The notes: a model not told the origin generated them from the sequence alone. 64,000 nt of DNA from Dysidea avara (GCF_963678975.1 NC_089280.1:1392501-1456500), one strand, 5' to 3'. Counted from the stretch's first letter, positions 1 through 11,821 are shown. A program made the numbers and translations.

Positions 1-728
1 CAGTGAACTACTCTCAGGTGACTGGTAACATGTCATCATCTAATATCTTATGATCCAATGTTAAACAGTGAAGCTCAGAGTAATGTAAGATACACACATG
101 TCATGTGTATCCCTTACCTCTTACTAACCTTCTTAACACAAAACTGCTTTCCTAGCCTACTTTGCTTTTCTTGGTGCCATGTTTGGTAGTGTAATCACAT
201 ATCAGGATTATGATGTATGGTGAACTCTGTCAGTTTGATTTTAATATACCGTAAAAGATAATTGGAGACATTTTATGATGAGGAACTTACTGAATGAGGT
301 AGAGGGATAATCAAACATCTAAGGCCTGTTCAGCATTAATGCTAATAGTGACGTAGTGCTGATATCATATCTCTTCTAGTGTACAATTGTAAACAATTCA
401 GTTAAGTTTTTTGAAAGGTAAATCAGGGAAGGATAAGGCTATAACGCTGTCATTATAACATGTGATATTATAGAAGTGAGCCCAACAAGGTTTAAAATAT
501 TATATACTTCACTGACACCAATTTACTGTATAGTACTAAACTGTTAAATGTATAGGTCAACTGCTATTGACCACAGCTTCATTTACATGGTGTGTGTGGT
601 ATTTTTTGGGTCAATGGGTCCAAGGTTCAATTGGACCTTTGTAGGTAGTAGCCTACATCTTTTGTTGTCTTGGTTACTATAGGGGAATAACCTATGTGCT
701 GTGATCATGTGATTTGCTATTCCTATAG
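1..728. other. No gene seen; possible intron of an upstream gene
   Basis: AT-rich sequence without a coding stretch or repeat that I recognise. It ends in a pyrimidine-rich tract and AG that could be the acceptor of the exon at 729, so part of it may be intron of a gene that begins before the window. Confidence 0.4.
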
Positions 729-916
729 GACATCAGTCCATTCATTACCAATAGATGAGTCATTGTTTGAACAGCAAACTACTGTAAACTTGGAGCAGCC
801 ACAGTCACAAGATCAAAATCAAAATCAACTACACCATAGTGGTCAAGTTCAGTCTTATCAAACTGATCAAGATCAACCACGTCCATCTGATCAGGATCAA
901 CCACACCCACTTAACG
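729..916 (+). CDS. Candidate internal exon, Gln/Asp-rich protein
   Basis: An open stretch bounded by an acceptor (TTCCTATAG before 729) and a donor (GGTAACTG after 916). It encodes a low-complexity tail rich in Gln, Asp and Pro with runs such as DQDQPRPSDQDQPHP. It begins with the third base of a codon and ends one base into a codon, which matches the phase of the next candidate exon at 1062. I do not recognise the protein; such tails occur in transcription regulators and RNA-binding proteins. The 5' part of the gene would lie before the window. The phase match supports it, but low-complexity sequence can stay open by chance. Confidence 0.4.
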
Positions 917-1061
917 GTAACTGATATATGAAGCATATAGGCAGTAATAATAAGGTTGATAAGCTGTCTGTCATTCTTCAGGCAACCAAAACATGTATTA
1001 ACATGGGACTTTGATAAAGCTAATTGCTAATCACCTGGCAACTACAAGTTTGTTGTTGTAG

Positions 1062-1120
1062 ATCAGTATCCTGGTATTGCTTCACAACATGTGGGACTGT
1101 TAGGACAGTGTATGGCATAA
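1062..1120 (+). CDS. Candidate terminal exon of the Gln-rich protein
   Basis: Follows an acceptor (TTGTTGTTGTAG). Joined in phase to 729-916 it adds Asp then QYPGIASQHVGLLGQCMA and a TAA at 1118-1120. No clear AATAAA signal follows in the next 150 bases. The evidence is splice phase only; I found no homology. Confidence 0.35.
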
Positions 1121-1226
1121 TGTTTGATTGGTAGAAGGCAGGCCAACTGGATGTGTGTTGGTTTTGTCCTGTGTGCAAGAAGAAATTCACTCTCTTTCAT
1201 ACCTTCAGTTATCCTGATGTTAACTA

Positions 1227-1422
1227 CCGTAATTTGCTTTATTTTCATGCAAAAAAAATTTCGTGATAGAAGTTTTCGTTGTAAAAATATTTTCGTATGA
1301 TTTACGTGAATGACTGTTCTATTAGAGTGGTTCGATCTTGTATAAAAATTTTCGTGCAAATTTTCATACAAGTTTTTGCATACAAAAATTATTTTACAAC
1401 AAAAGAAAAAGCAAATTACATG
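1227..1422. mobile_element. Short inverted-repeat element (MITE)
   Basis: The left end reads CCGTAATTTGCTTTATTTTC and the right end AAAAAGCAAATTACATG, an imperfect inverted pair about 195 bases apart. The interior carries repeated TTTTCGTRNAAA words and a copy of the GACTGTTCTATTAGAGTGG box at 1312. No coding capacity. Confidence 0.5.
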
Positions 1423-1494
1423 CCTATTGTCATGTAGTTAACATAAGGAAGAATTACCTTTATAATGTACGAAAGTAGTTAACATGTACTGGTC

Positions 1495-1677
1495 ACTATC
1501 CCACTAGGGACCTACAAAGAAGTCTACTGTGTAGCAGGGAGTCATATAGACTGCAAGCTCTTTGTGGACCAAGTCACCACCTGGTCTGGGATTAAACATA
1601 GTTTTAGTATCATGTTTCTTACTCCCTGCTACACAGACTTTCAGTAGCCTTCTTTGTAGTTCCCTAGTGGGATAGTA
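1495..1677. mobile_element. MITE with ~45-bp inverted ends
   Basis: ACTATCCCACTAGGGACCTA at the left is mirrored by TAGTTCCCTAGTGGGATAGT at the right. The arms continue through GTGTAGCAGGGAGT / ACTCCCTGCTACAC, so the element folds into a hairpin of about 180 bases. No ORF of note. Confidence 0.6.
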
Positions 1678-1693
1678 ACTAGTAAATGTTACT

Positions 1694-2299
1694 GGATCTG
1701 CAAAAACCCGACACAATGGTGCATTTTTAAAATTCTTTGTTGTTGAGTATTTATAATCTACTTAACCAAGTGTATGCTTTGGCCAAGTTTCAGTCTTGTA
1801 TGCCAACAACTTTTGGAGTTACAGTCCTACAAAGTAGCAACAACAGAAAGATGGATTTGTACAGCAAGTATTTGGGAAAATAAATTACAGGTGCTTGCAA
1901 CAACGGTTGTAACTTACAAAAGCAATGCAGTACAGATTTGTAACTCGCACCATTGGGGAGTCCATTATTAGGTAAGTTTTCCTTCTATCACCTTCTTCAC
2001 TACATACAGAGATGAAATCAGTGAAGAAAGATCGATTGTGTATGATCGCTTCGACATGACATAAACAAATGCCCATAACTCACATGTCCTTTAGTCTACT
2101 GCTATGAAATAAACATTTCCAAACTCCCCTTGAGTAGTCAAATAAGATGATATCCAGGATTTTGTCATTACACCCTTTCTTCACAAAGAACAAAGCGTTA
2201 CAACATTTTAGGAATTTTTCCCATTTATACAAATATTTTACCCATTGCAATCAATAGTCTATACTGAAAATTTATCATTATGTCGGGTTTTGCAGATCC
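1694..2299. mobile_element. Repeat family C, inverted-repeat element
   Basis: Left end GGATCTGCAAAAACCCGACA and right end TGTCGGGTTTTGCAGATCC are near-perfect inverted repeats about 600 bases apart. A shorter copy with the same ends lies at 61665-62001, and related interior sequence recurs at 29690-30830 and 54830-55600. Probably a nonautonomous DNA transposon; superfamily not determined. Confidence 0.65.
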
Positions 2300-2469
2300 G
2301 TTTACAAATATTAACTACTTGCCTACGTTTTAAAATTAATTAACCTCGGTGCTAAAAAGCACCTCAGTAGATGGTGTGCACCTCTGTGTTAAGTTAATCT
2401 CAAATTATTACTTTTACAGTAGCTGTATTGCAAATAGTGCTCACCTTAAATATTTAATGAACAATTTCT

Positions 2470-3690
2470 TATTAAACCAAGTGCACAGCCACAGCTGACC
2501 AAAGGCTGGCTGTGGACGCACGCCTGATTTACTGAATTGGTTTGTCAAAACTGTGTGTTTGCGTGTCACCCACTTGAGCAAGAAGGCTTTGAGCTACAGA
2601 AAATATACCTTAATTCAATGAATAAAGGTTGTTGATGTACTGTGTTAAAGCTCAATTTTCTGTTTACATGAAGGGGGTGTAACTGGTTACTGAAATTTCA
2701 GTTTAGTAGGGACCTGTAACAGACACATACGTACGTAATGACTAACAAAACAACATAACAGGCTTTGTAGGCTACCAGAAATTGTACACCTTGAGCTGAA
2801 AGGGGCATAACCCCTTTGTATGTGATGGAAAATTAAGAGCAGCCATGAGGCTTTTTGTAGAGAATTTGTGTATGATAACATGTTAACCCTTAAACGTACA
2901 TGAAACTTTTATGGAATTAGTCCTGAATGCACGGAACATTTATGGAATGCGTGTTTACACAAAACAAACTTATATGGTGAGGTAAGACAGCCTTTCCTAA
3001 ATCTATTAGCCTAAAACCATATATCAATAGAAAGCTTATTCATTGGTCTACTTGGGGAAGGATAAATAACCACTGTAACAACCATGGCTTACTTGTTATA
3101 AAGCGAAGAAGATCGATGTCTCGCTTTATTGCAACGCCACATTCTTTGCTTCAATTGTAGTTTCGATTGTGGGTTTAGTCACGTGAGCTATATATGGCCT
3201 AATTCACCATTTAATAGCCATTCGAATAGTACTTGTTTGAAGCAAATCGGACGAACTGTCAAGGAGTTATGGATCATTTTCTAAAGGTATGTAATATAGT
3301 TTTTGTGGTTAGTTGTTGAAAATTATTTTCACGGCGATTTGTGGTCTTATGCTTTGGTCGTAGGGTAAACCCCTAGGTATCATTTTAATGCTTATTACAT
3401 CACGAGTAGAATGGCACAAGTTACAAAGCCATATGGTAAACACTTCAAAAGTTACAGGGCTTTGTTTACAACAATGCGTAAAAGCCTATATAAAGGCTTA
3501 TGCGTTTTCAAGGCCATGCGTAATCTGCCTATATATAGGCTTATGCGCGTTTAAGGGTTAAACAAACTATAAAACAGTTAAGAAGATACTTCTGTGTAAT
3601 TTGTGGTTTAAAGTGGTTTGCTCTCCTTAGCGATGTATAGCAATGTAATTGATGAATTGCAAAATAATTGAAATACATTTAATTTTAATG
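2470..3690 (+). repeat. Repeat family A copy 1, split by a piggyBac-type element
   Basis: Related to 26870-27250, 33098-34340 and 49815-50470. Shared blocks are CAGCTGACCAAAGGCTG, a stretch about lost alignment around a GT run, GGCTACCAG, and GAGAATTTGTG...AAAACAGTT...AAGATACTTC. The copy is interrupted at 2887-3557 by an insertion. Removing that and one TTAA restores continuity with copy 4. It has no intact coding sequence that I can identify. Confidence 0.55.
2887..3557. mobile_element. piggyBac-type MITE, copy 1 (TTAA duplication)
   Basis: TTAA at 2883-2886 and again at 3558-3561 flank an element starting CCCTTAAACG and ending CGTTTAAGGG. TTAA target duplication with CCC termini is the signature of the piggyBac superfamily. 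The 671-bp interior has no transposase, so it would depend on an outside enzyme. Three relatives lie at 6151-6742, 25676-26329 and (reversed, truncated) 59995-60480. Confidence 0.8.
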
Positions 3691-3806
3691 TACTGCATAT
3701 GTTGTTAAAAAACAAAGCAAGAAACAAACCTTGTGTAGTTAATTTATAAAGAGTTGATTAATTCAAGGGATAGTATTTACTGTCCGCTTGGTTCACATCA
3801 TCAACT

Positions 3807-4640
3807 TGTCATACAGTATGATAGTACTGTATAGTAGGGACCACAAAGGAGTAGGTGTGGCCAATGAAATAGCTTCACCCAAATTCAATTTCCCCTGACG
3901 ACGATGAGGCAGTATTGGTTAGGTAAAACTAAGCCCAAACAAGCTTTCAGATTGACCCAAAACGCTTTCAACAAGTTGCTCCAGAATTTAAAAAAATATT
4001 TAACGAAATTTTCTACTGACTGAGTAACTGACTGACTGAGTAAGTAAAACCTGACTGAGTGATGCCTTCAGACAAGCATAACTTGATAAAGGCTACGGGC
4101 TTCATCATTTTTTCATAGTTTGACGTAGCTTTGGTCCAAGAGGTGCCTTTTGGCATGCTGCTGTACGTACAATGTATTCTTCATGGACTCACCAGTGTCC
4201 TCCTTTGTGTGCCAATCATCTGTGTTGACAGCGAAAAGTGTCAATTTGGTGATAGCACGTGATGGCTTCCCTTTGTATTGGAAATTGTCCATATTTTTCA
4301 TAGTGACTATTTTGATTGCAGAGGTGCTTTTCGAATGTTTGTTGTTTCGTACTGCTGTGTAACGGGTTGAACATAGTCGTCAATGAAACTTCACTTTTCA
4401 GATGATAATTAATATAAATGGGGTGTACGGCACCATTTCTTTCAGTGTGCATGGATTGCAGAGGTGTTTTTTGAACAGTTATTGATCTGAAATGCTGTGT
4501 AACAGGTTGAACATAGCTGACAACGAAGCGAAATGGATACTTCACTTTTCAGACAATAATTGATATAGGGTGTGCGCGGCCCCATTTCCAGATGCAGTAT
4601 GCGTGGGATCACCAGTCATAATAATTGTTTACAAAAAAAG
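3807..4640 (-). mobile_element. Repeat family B copy 1, with a conserved exon-like ORF
   Basis: Begins CATACAGTATGATAGTACTG and carries CGATGAGGCAGTATTGGTTA, shared with copies at 31376-31950, 37971-38620 (other orientation), 39741-42060 and 59053-59360. On the minus strand about 4113-4420 encodes KGKPSRAITKLTLF followed by WHTKEDTGESMKN, matched by the copy at 31561-31914. A frameshift near 4290 breaks this copy. The codons DTG-E/K-S coincide with a splice-donor sequence (GGTGAGTCC). Protein function unknown. Confidence 0.6.
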
Positions 4641-4647
4641 TTAACAA

Positions 4648-5343
4648 ATTAGTACACAGAAAAATTTTGGAGTTTTCATCTAGAGTAGGGACCATAGCAC
4701 ATCAATAAAAAGACTGAAACAAGCTGGAGTAGTACATGATATTAAATCACAGTAAAACAAGTTATATCTGGGGATGAGCCTATTTTTCCAACTATTTTTC
4801 TTTCCAGCAATTCTTTTATTTCTTACCTATTTTGCTCAATGTTTTGCTCGAAATTTTTCTGTTTTGCTGAGCATCAGTAAAAATTAATTGCAGTATCTCT
4901 AGCTTACAAGCATGTGTGACTGCTCTATTAGACTGCTCTATTAGAGTATCTCGATCTTTAGTCACCATTTCCTATGAGCATATGTTGTCCTAATACTATG
5001 CGTGACTGTTCTATTGGAGTATCTCAATCTTTTTCATACAAAATTTAAGTTGCCTTTTCTTGGTGCCAATTTTTTCCAATTTTCTTCCTATTTTTCCAGC
5101 ATTTTGCTGTTTGCTTTTACCAATGTAGTTTTCCAAAATAATTGCCAGCAAAATTGGCGTATCCCTAATATCTCTACTGTGTTCAAGATACCATAATAAA
5201 AATGCACAGTAGGGATATAACACTTCTTATTGTTTTACTGTAATTTAATATCGTGCACTATTCCAACTTGTTTCAGTACATTTTATAGATATGCTATGGT
5301 CCCTACTCTAGTTGAAAATTCTAAATTTTTCTGTGTGCTTGTT
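4648..5343. mobile_element. Inverted-repeat element with long (~110 bp) ends
   Basis: ACACAGAAAAATTTTGGAG followed by CTAGAGTAGGGACCATAGCA is mirrored by TGCTATGGTCCCTACTCTAG and AAATTTTTCTGTGTG. The inverted similarity runs further in, through GTAGTACATGATATTAAATC / ATTTAATATCGTGCACTATT. The interior has three GACTGYTCTATTRGAGTATCTC boxes at 4917-5035. Nonautonomous. Confidence 0.6.
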
Positions 5344-5460
5344 TCTTATTGCTGATACCAACTGAAGCCATGCAAGTTACACATACCTGGTACTGCTTGT
5401 ACCACATTACACCTTGTACCACTTGTATGTTACATATGGAGTACAATTAACACTTAAAGG

Positions 5461-5625
5461 GTTCCAGCAATAAAAGGTAGTGACATGAGATAACATAGCT
5501 ACGTGGGAAAACCCCTACATCAGTACAATCCGTTCAATGCCTAAGTAGGGATTTTCCCACATGGCTGTGTTGTATTAGCTACCATCATTTATATTTCACT
5601 ACTTTTTATTGCTGGAGCCATGCTA
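5461..5625. mobile_element. Small MITE
   Basis: GGTTCCAGCAATAAAAGGTAG at the left and CTACTTTTTATTGCTGGAGCC at the right are inverted copies. A second inner inverted pair, ACGTGGGAAAACCCCTAC / GTAGGGATTTTCCCACATGG, makes the whole 165-base unit strongly self-complementary. Confidence 0.6.
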
Positions 5626-6146
5626 ATAGATTTTTAATTGTACTAGTTTGTTAACTAGCATAGCTATATTGTACACATGTGGCTGTGACTGCTTTATTAG
5701 AGTATCTTGATCTCCCTGCTTGTCTCAAATGAACAACATAATAAAGGAAGAGTCGTGGTTTACCATGTCTAGTTTTCTACAGCAAAACCACAGTTGATTG
5801 TAGATCATTAAGGGGTGTGGTCGCTGCCTTCTGTGATCATCATTAAGGGCGTGGTGGTGTGTATGGTCATGTAGTTGTTTTATAAGTGAAGTTAATGTAT
5901 CTGCTCCACTTACAGAAGCTTAAGCACTTCACATAGTTTTGTGGTGTCTAAATACACTTCTCTAAGGAAATTGTCAATACGCAATCTTATCACCTTGGTG
6001 ATGGTTTCCATGCATGAAGAAGAAGACAATCATGTAATTGAAGATGAAAGAGTGTAGAAGGCAGACACTCGTTGGAACCAGAAAAAGCACATGTCATTTG
6101 TGAGTTAGTTATTGAGGCGTGACAAGCGCCACCCAAAATGTTGTCA
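5626..6146. other. Intergenic, nothing recognised
   Basis: No gene-like stretch. One GACTGCTTTATTAGAGTATC box at about 5687. The rest is unique AT-rich sequence. Confidence 0.5.
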
Positions 6147-6150
6147 TTAA

Positions 6151-6742
6151 CCCTTAAACGCGCACGCAGGTTTTGAGAAATGCGTGTTTACCAAAATTGG
6201 TTTTATATTGAAAGTGGTGAGAGTTTGCTAAACTGAATTAGCCTAACACCTTATATAAACAGAAAGTTTATTCAATAGGCTATCAGGGGAAGTTTAAATA
6301 ACCACTGTAACAACAGGCGCTCACTTCTTATGAAGCGATGAAGAACAGCGTCTTGACTTTTCGTGATTTCGTATTCCTTCCGGTGGCAGCCATATTTGTA
6401 ATTGGCTGAGTCATGTGACCCATATATGGCCTGAGGCATAATTGAATGGCGAATCGATCGGCGTTTATTGCAGAACAATAGAATGAACTGGGAAGGAGAT
6501 ATGAGTCTTTTTCCAAAGGTATGTAAACAGTTTTACGTGTTCATTTCATAAAAAGTTAGTTTCATGGCGAGTTTTGGCCCTGTGTTTCAGTGTAGGGTAA
6601 AACCCTACATATCATTTCATTCGTTATTACATCACGAATTAAATGATGGCAGTTGCATAGCCATAGGGACAATGGTTCGGAAGTTACAGCGCTTTGTTTA
6701 CTGCCATGCGTGAGGGCCACTATAATGGCCTTTGCGCGTTCA
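6151..6742. mobile_element. piggyBac-type MITE, copy 2
   Basis: TTAA at 6147-6150 precedes CCCTTAAACGCGCACGCAGG. The interior (AATAACCACTGTAACAAC, CCATATATGGCCT, AAAGGTATGTAA, TTACAGCGCTTTGTTTAC) aligns with copies 1 and 3. The right end has lost the expected AAGGG and reads GCGCGTTCATTAA, so this copy is older or damaged. Confidence 0.7.
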
Positions 6743-7414
6743 TTAAAAACGTCATACTAAATTAAAGTAGTCTTAGTGCATCTAACTTCTAATCCAGCAT
6801 TAAAACAAGAATTTCCACAGATGGTTAGATATTATCTTTTTAAATAGTCAAAACCCGTGTGCCTTTCTGAGTTGTCGCAAGGCTAGAGGCCAAACAAAGC
6901 AACACATGGCCGCCATTTTTTGGGGGACCCTACTTACTAAACAGTACTACTGTACTGTTTGAGGACATGAATGGTGCTGATCTTTAACGCTTCGTTTCCA
7001 GTACATTAAATCATTATTGTGGTTAATGTGGAATCTTGGATGTAGAAACTGGGTGTAAACCTCCTAGAAGTGTTGTAGTGTGCTATACTATGTAATATCA
7101 AGTGTGTTAAAATGACCCTTACTGCTACAGATGACAACAGGCCAGTCAGTCCTTGGATGGAATACAAGCTGTAATACAGTGCCTGGAGGCTGTACTGGAA
7201 GAAGAGCAATCAGAGTCTGACTCCTAATAGTGCACACCATTACCTCATTGTACAGATAAACTGAATTTGATGTTCTGTCCTCTTTACCTTAGAGAGTGTG
7301 TGCATGTGTTTGTGTTCTTCTTGTCCTTGTCACTACCAAAGTGTTGTCTGTGTAGTTGCTGTCATATGTGTAACTGCTTTCATACACTTGAAACAAAGTA
7401 CTTATATGATCTTA
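6743..7414. other. Intergenic, nothing recognised
   Basis: No coding or repeat structure that I can support. Several short tracts resemble degraded transposon ends, none paired. Confidence 0.4.
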
Positions 7415-7421
7415 GTTAAAC

Positions 7422-8004
7422 CATAGATAATAGACACCCCACACTGGATTGGAAACTTCTAAGCGCCACCTAATCTATCCGCGCTTCGCGCCCCTTATAC
7501 TGTACACAGTACCTGGAGTATATTTTGTAAGAACATGTTTTGCTAACTGGTGAGTAGTAAACCTACCGCTATGGAATATAAGGTTTGGCCTATTCATAAT
7601 GGGTGTACTGATGTGTATTAGCTAGAAGTTTGACAAGCGCGAAAGGTGATACTTGACTAAACTGGAGCGAATATACCATGAAACACATACCAGTACACGT
7701 AGCATTAGTTAGTAATAAGCATCAGCCTTAAACCAAACTTGTTCACCCCACCATTTTCACAAACATGTTCAAATACTTTTTATACGGAAAGCGCCTATAC
7801 CAGTAGTAGGCCAATCGCCACCCAAGAAACAATCTACTAAACTTACTAGTTAAAGCAACCGAGCTGTATTCAGACAGTAAAACAGAATCTTCGAATGAAA
7901 AAGAGTGTTTGAAAACTTCAGGCGCGAAACGCGGATAGAACAGTAGTTTTGTATGGGCACTATACGTGTGCTTCCAATCCAGGTAGGGGTGTCTATTATC
8001 TATG
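7422..8004. mobile_element. TIR element with 7-bp duplication GTTAAAC
   Basis: GTTAAAC at 7415-7421 and 8005-8011 flanks perfect terminal repeats CATAGATAATAGACACCCC / GGGGTGTCTATTATCTATG. The similarity extends inward with substitutions (CTGGATTGGAA / TTCCAATCCAG and GCGCGAAGCGCGGATAG-like words). 583 bp, no transposase. Confidence 0.75.
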
Positions 8005-8391
8005 GTTAAACATAATTGGCTCTATATACGGCACAACACTCTCTGTTGATCTTAATCTCTTCCTTATTAATTGCTCATAAGACACAGAAGAATGAGAGGG
8101 CCAACAGTGACATAATTATGTTGACTGAACCATGCATCAATATACCTCACAATATACTGGTATGTGACATTGTACGAGCATATCTCCTTGAAGCTCTGAG
8201 ATGGTAGTTTAGATTATTTAATTAGAGCATCTAACTATTTACTGTATTTCATTGGCTAAAACGCTGCACTTTAATTGTAGAGTAGTGTTACAATCAGTTA
8301 TGGCTTAAATCTTCGAGCACTGAGGTAGTGGTCAAGTTTGAATAGTTGCCGCATCAACAAGGTAATATATGTTGTAGTGTTTAATCAAGTA

Positions 8392-8938
8392 AGGGGCGGA
8401 GATGTAGGGGGCTCAAGCCCCCCACTTTGACATCGGGGGGGGGGGGGGATATCTCACAATACACATGCATTATGAATAGCAAAAGTGACATTACAAAGTA
8501 CAAAATTATAGCTGAACTTATGTTTTACTATGCCTAATCCAAGACACAATGACTTGCTAGTACTCTAAAATTTAATTTGGTGGCAAGTTTTCACTCTCTC
8601 TCTCTCTTTGATGTTCCATCTTTTACCCATCCATACTCTGAAAGATGTTTGCCTTTTTTCCATGCCACCTGCAGAGTAGGTGCTAAACTATGACGTCACA
8701 TGATGCGAAGGGCACTTGATTATACTTTAATGGAAGTTTTGGTCTAATTTTTAAAAATTTCCCTGGGGGCATGCCCCCAACCCCCCTAGATAGTCATGCT
8801 TTGCATTTTGCCAAGTGTGCTCTGTGCACTGTGAAGTCATTTCTACCAGTGTGCCCCCCCTTAGCAAAGCCCTATAGATCCTACCCTGGAGCCCCCCCCC
8901 CCCCCCCCCCAATTTTTGATAGCTGTCTCCGCCCCCTG
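8392..8938. mobile_element. hAT-like MITE with G/C homopolymers
   Basis: Left end AGGGGCGGAGATGTAGGGGG and right end (reverse) CAGGGGGCGGAGACAGCT fit the CAGGGGCGG type of hAT end. Runs of 14 G near 8436 and about 20 C near 8892 sit just inside the ends. The target duplication is not clear. Confidence 0.5.
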
Positions 8939-9853
8939 AAGTACATATAAACCTTGAAGAGTGTTCAATCATTTAAATTCTACTAGCTATCACCACTGAC
9001 CAGATGTGGGGGCCAGACATTAATTTTGAAGTATATACTGGATGTATTCTAAATCATGATCATGTACTTCACAGAAGTTTGAAATTGATTAAGGTTTCCT
9101 GAAATTGGCTTAATTTTGTTGGTGACTCCAAGGTATTAAATTTGGCACTATCGTAATCTAGTATTAAAGTGGGGGAGTATACTACACCTGATGGTCTGCA
9201 GTTGGGTGGGGCTAGCTACCTGCAGGGGATAGTAGAAGTATATACTTGTCTGGTAGGCTCAACTGGGACACCATACAATCCTGATAATCCTGATAGTTAT
9301 TATTAGTCATTGTAGCAAATCTTCACCTGTAGACAATTCTGTTTGGTTGGTGATGATCAAAATTCAGTCGCATCACCACTAGCATATAATAAACATCATG
9401 ATTGAGTGACCCTATTACAGCAATATTCAGTAACAACTATTAAGGCTGTGGCCACAGCTCAACTTTAACATGGTAGCTATAGGTGATCACAGCAGCGGGG
9501 GAGGGGGGTACCCCTAGATACTTAACGTTTTCATATTTTATCTCCTCAAAATTAGTGTTGTTTTAGTTATAACTAGCTAAAACTAAAGTGATTTTATGAG
9601 GATTTACTTTTATCTGAAACAAGTTTTTAGAATTTTTGAAAAGACTAAATGTACCTCAATTTTTACATTGAAACTTATAAAAAATACTTAATGTTTACAA
9701 AAATCATGTGCACTGTATTATACTTGCATTTGATAAAGAATCACATAGGTAGCTACTACGTTCATTATTGAAACATGGTGGGTTGAAAAAGAACGTAACT
9801 GCAACAAATTATGACAAAAATATCACATCACTGCTGCCACATGCAGCTCCAGT
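8939..9853. other. Intergenic, possible degraded MITE
   Basis: No gene. CACAGCAGCGGGGG near 9490 and CACTGCTGCCACATG near 9830 could be worn inverted ends of another small element, but the pairing is short and I do not call it. Confidence 0.35.
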
Positions 9854-10149
9854 GGCGAATCTAGGAATTTATAAAGACGTTTTCCTGAGGGGCATTCCCC
9901 AGACTCCCTTAGCATGGTGAGTGTGCTTTATCCATGTCAGTATATGTGTCCACCTTCTAAGTTTTGAAATTTAGATGCTCTGAGCCTGCATTTGGTAAAA
10001 CAATTTTAGTGTGAAATTATCTGTAAAATAATTGCACATCACTTATTATAGGCACACACTGCAATAATTAATTAAAATACTCAACTGTTGCATCATCATT
10101 TAAAGGGGATTTCTGTGGAAACCTTGAAACCCCCTAAATCCATAACTGT
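9854..10149. mobile_element. Possible hAT-like MITE
   Basis: CAGTGGCGAATCTAGGAATTT at the left pairs imperfectly with CCCCCTAAATCCATAACTG at the right. The CAGTGGCG end is common in hAT elements. No matching target duplication was found, so the limits are tentative. Confidence 0.35.
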
Positions 10150-10288
10150 CCTCTTAAATTTGAACTCATGGGGATGCAGCAGGAATACCACACTATGGAA
10201 AAATAGATGGGATCAGGACAGGACAGTGTAGGTACAGTGTAATAGGAATAAGGTGCCCACACCTTCACCTGTGAGACATCTCCTGTGG

Positions 10289-11814
10289 TAGGGTCCGCAA
10301 CGCGAAAAATCGATATCCTCCAATCAACTACCTAACTATTGTCATGTGTTAGGCTAAGTGTAACTTGAATAACACCAGCGTGGCAGCCAAGTTTGTCACT
10401 TTCTTCTGGTAGAAAACGATACAAATGTCTTAAAATCACGTGATTTTTCGTTGCAGCGGTTCGTAGGGTTCTTCGTATGCCACGATATTCACTCTCAACA
10501 TTGTTCAAGTAGTCTATCATCAACTCAAAGTATCGGTGGTTTGATTTTATTGGTCAGTTTCTGGTGGCAGCACGATCTGTGCAGCTTTTTGACGACAGAC
10601 AAAATGTTTCTTCCTCTGGAGCGCAGGACAAGCAGAGCAGCAACTGCGCCGTGGGTCAGCAATGACCAGTACTAGGTAAAGTACCTGCATGCGGAGTATG
10701 GTTATAATTGAAGCTTTTTAGCCATCTGGCTGAGCCATCTATATGCTGAAATTCAGCCAAAATGACGCGATTTTTGCAAACAAATACCAGAATGGTTGAT
10801 ACATCAGTGAGACAGTCTCCAACAGCAAGGATACGAAGCTTATAAACACCTAACAATATGGCTATCTCGCCCAGTAAACGCATAGGCACTCACGTGATTG
10901 AAATTCAAATTGCGGAAATACCCATGAAATCGCTTTCATTTCTGAATAGGAACCATGCAATGTGCTCCTTTTGTAAATATTTGTGTTAATTGTTCACTCA
11001 GACGTGGTCTGGGCCAGTGCAGGTGTGTTTTGTACTATGATGGTATCGTAGGAAAAGTCTTAAACTGCTGGGCTAGTCGAGATGCTGAACCTAACGTACA
11101 CAAACTGATTGTCACTTGATTCCTAGTGATTTTAAGGTCATTGGAATAGATTATAGTTGTATTTTCGGAGATTTGAATATCAATCACGTGAGTGCCTATT
11201 TCATGCATTGGACTGCTCTATGCGTTTACTGGGCGAGATAGCCGTATTGTTAGGTGTTTATAAGCTTCGTATCCTTGCTGTTGGAGACTGTCTCACTGAT
11301 GTATCAACCATTCTGGTATTTGTTCGCAAAAATCGCGTCATGTTGGCCGAATTTCAGCATATAGATGGCTCAGCCAGATGGCTAACAAGCTTCAATTATA
11401 ACCATACTCCGCATGCAGGTACTTCACCTAGTACTGGTCATTGCTGACCCACGGCGCAGTTGCTGCTCTGCTTGTCCTGCGCTCCAGAGGAAGAAACATT
11501 TTGTCTGTCGTCAAAAAGCTGCACAGATCGTGCTGCCACCAGAAAATGACCAATAAAATCAAACCACCGATACTTTGAGTTGATGATAGACTACTTGAAC
11601 AATGTTGAGAGTGAATATCGTGGCATACGAAGAACCCTACGAACCGCTGCAGCGAAAAATCACGTGATTTTAAGACATTTGTATCGTTTTCTACCAGAAG
11701 AAAGTAACAAACTTGTCTGCCACGCTGGTGTTATTCAAGTTACACTTAGCCTAGCATATGACAATAGTTAGGTAGTTGATTGGAGGATGTCGATTTTTCG
11801 CATTGCGGACCCTA
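10289..11814. mobile_element. 1.5-kb foldback transposon with ~640-bp inverted arms
   Basis: CCTGTGG at 10282-10288 and 11815-11821 flanks TAGGGTCCGCAACGCGAAAA and its inverted match CGCATTGCGGACCCTA. The two arms (10289 to about 10930 and about 11157 to 11814) are close inverted copies around a spacer of about 225 bases. Each arm keeps the same two open stretches, reading outward from the spacer: one of about 75 codons (LLGEIA, YKLRILAVGDCLTDVSTI) and one of 63 codons (MMIDYLNNVESEYRGIRRTL). The right arm has a ~26-bp insertion near 11197. No known transposase domain is visible. A transcript across it would fold into a long double-stranded RNA. Confidence 0.75.
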
Positions 11815-11821
11815 CCTGTGG

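Noticed and set aside
8751..8972. Gly-rich open frame (GGGGGGL)
   Set aside because: Produced by the C homopolymer inside a hAT-like MITE.
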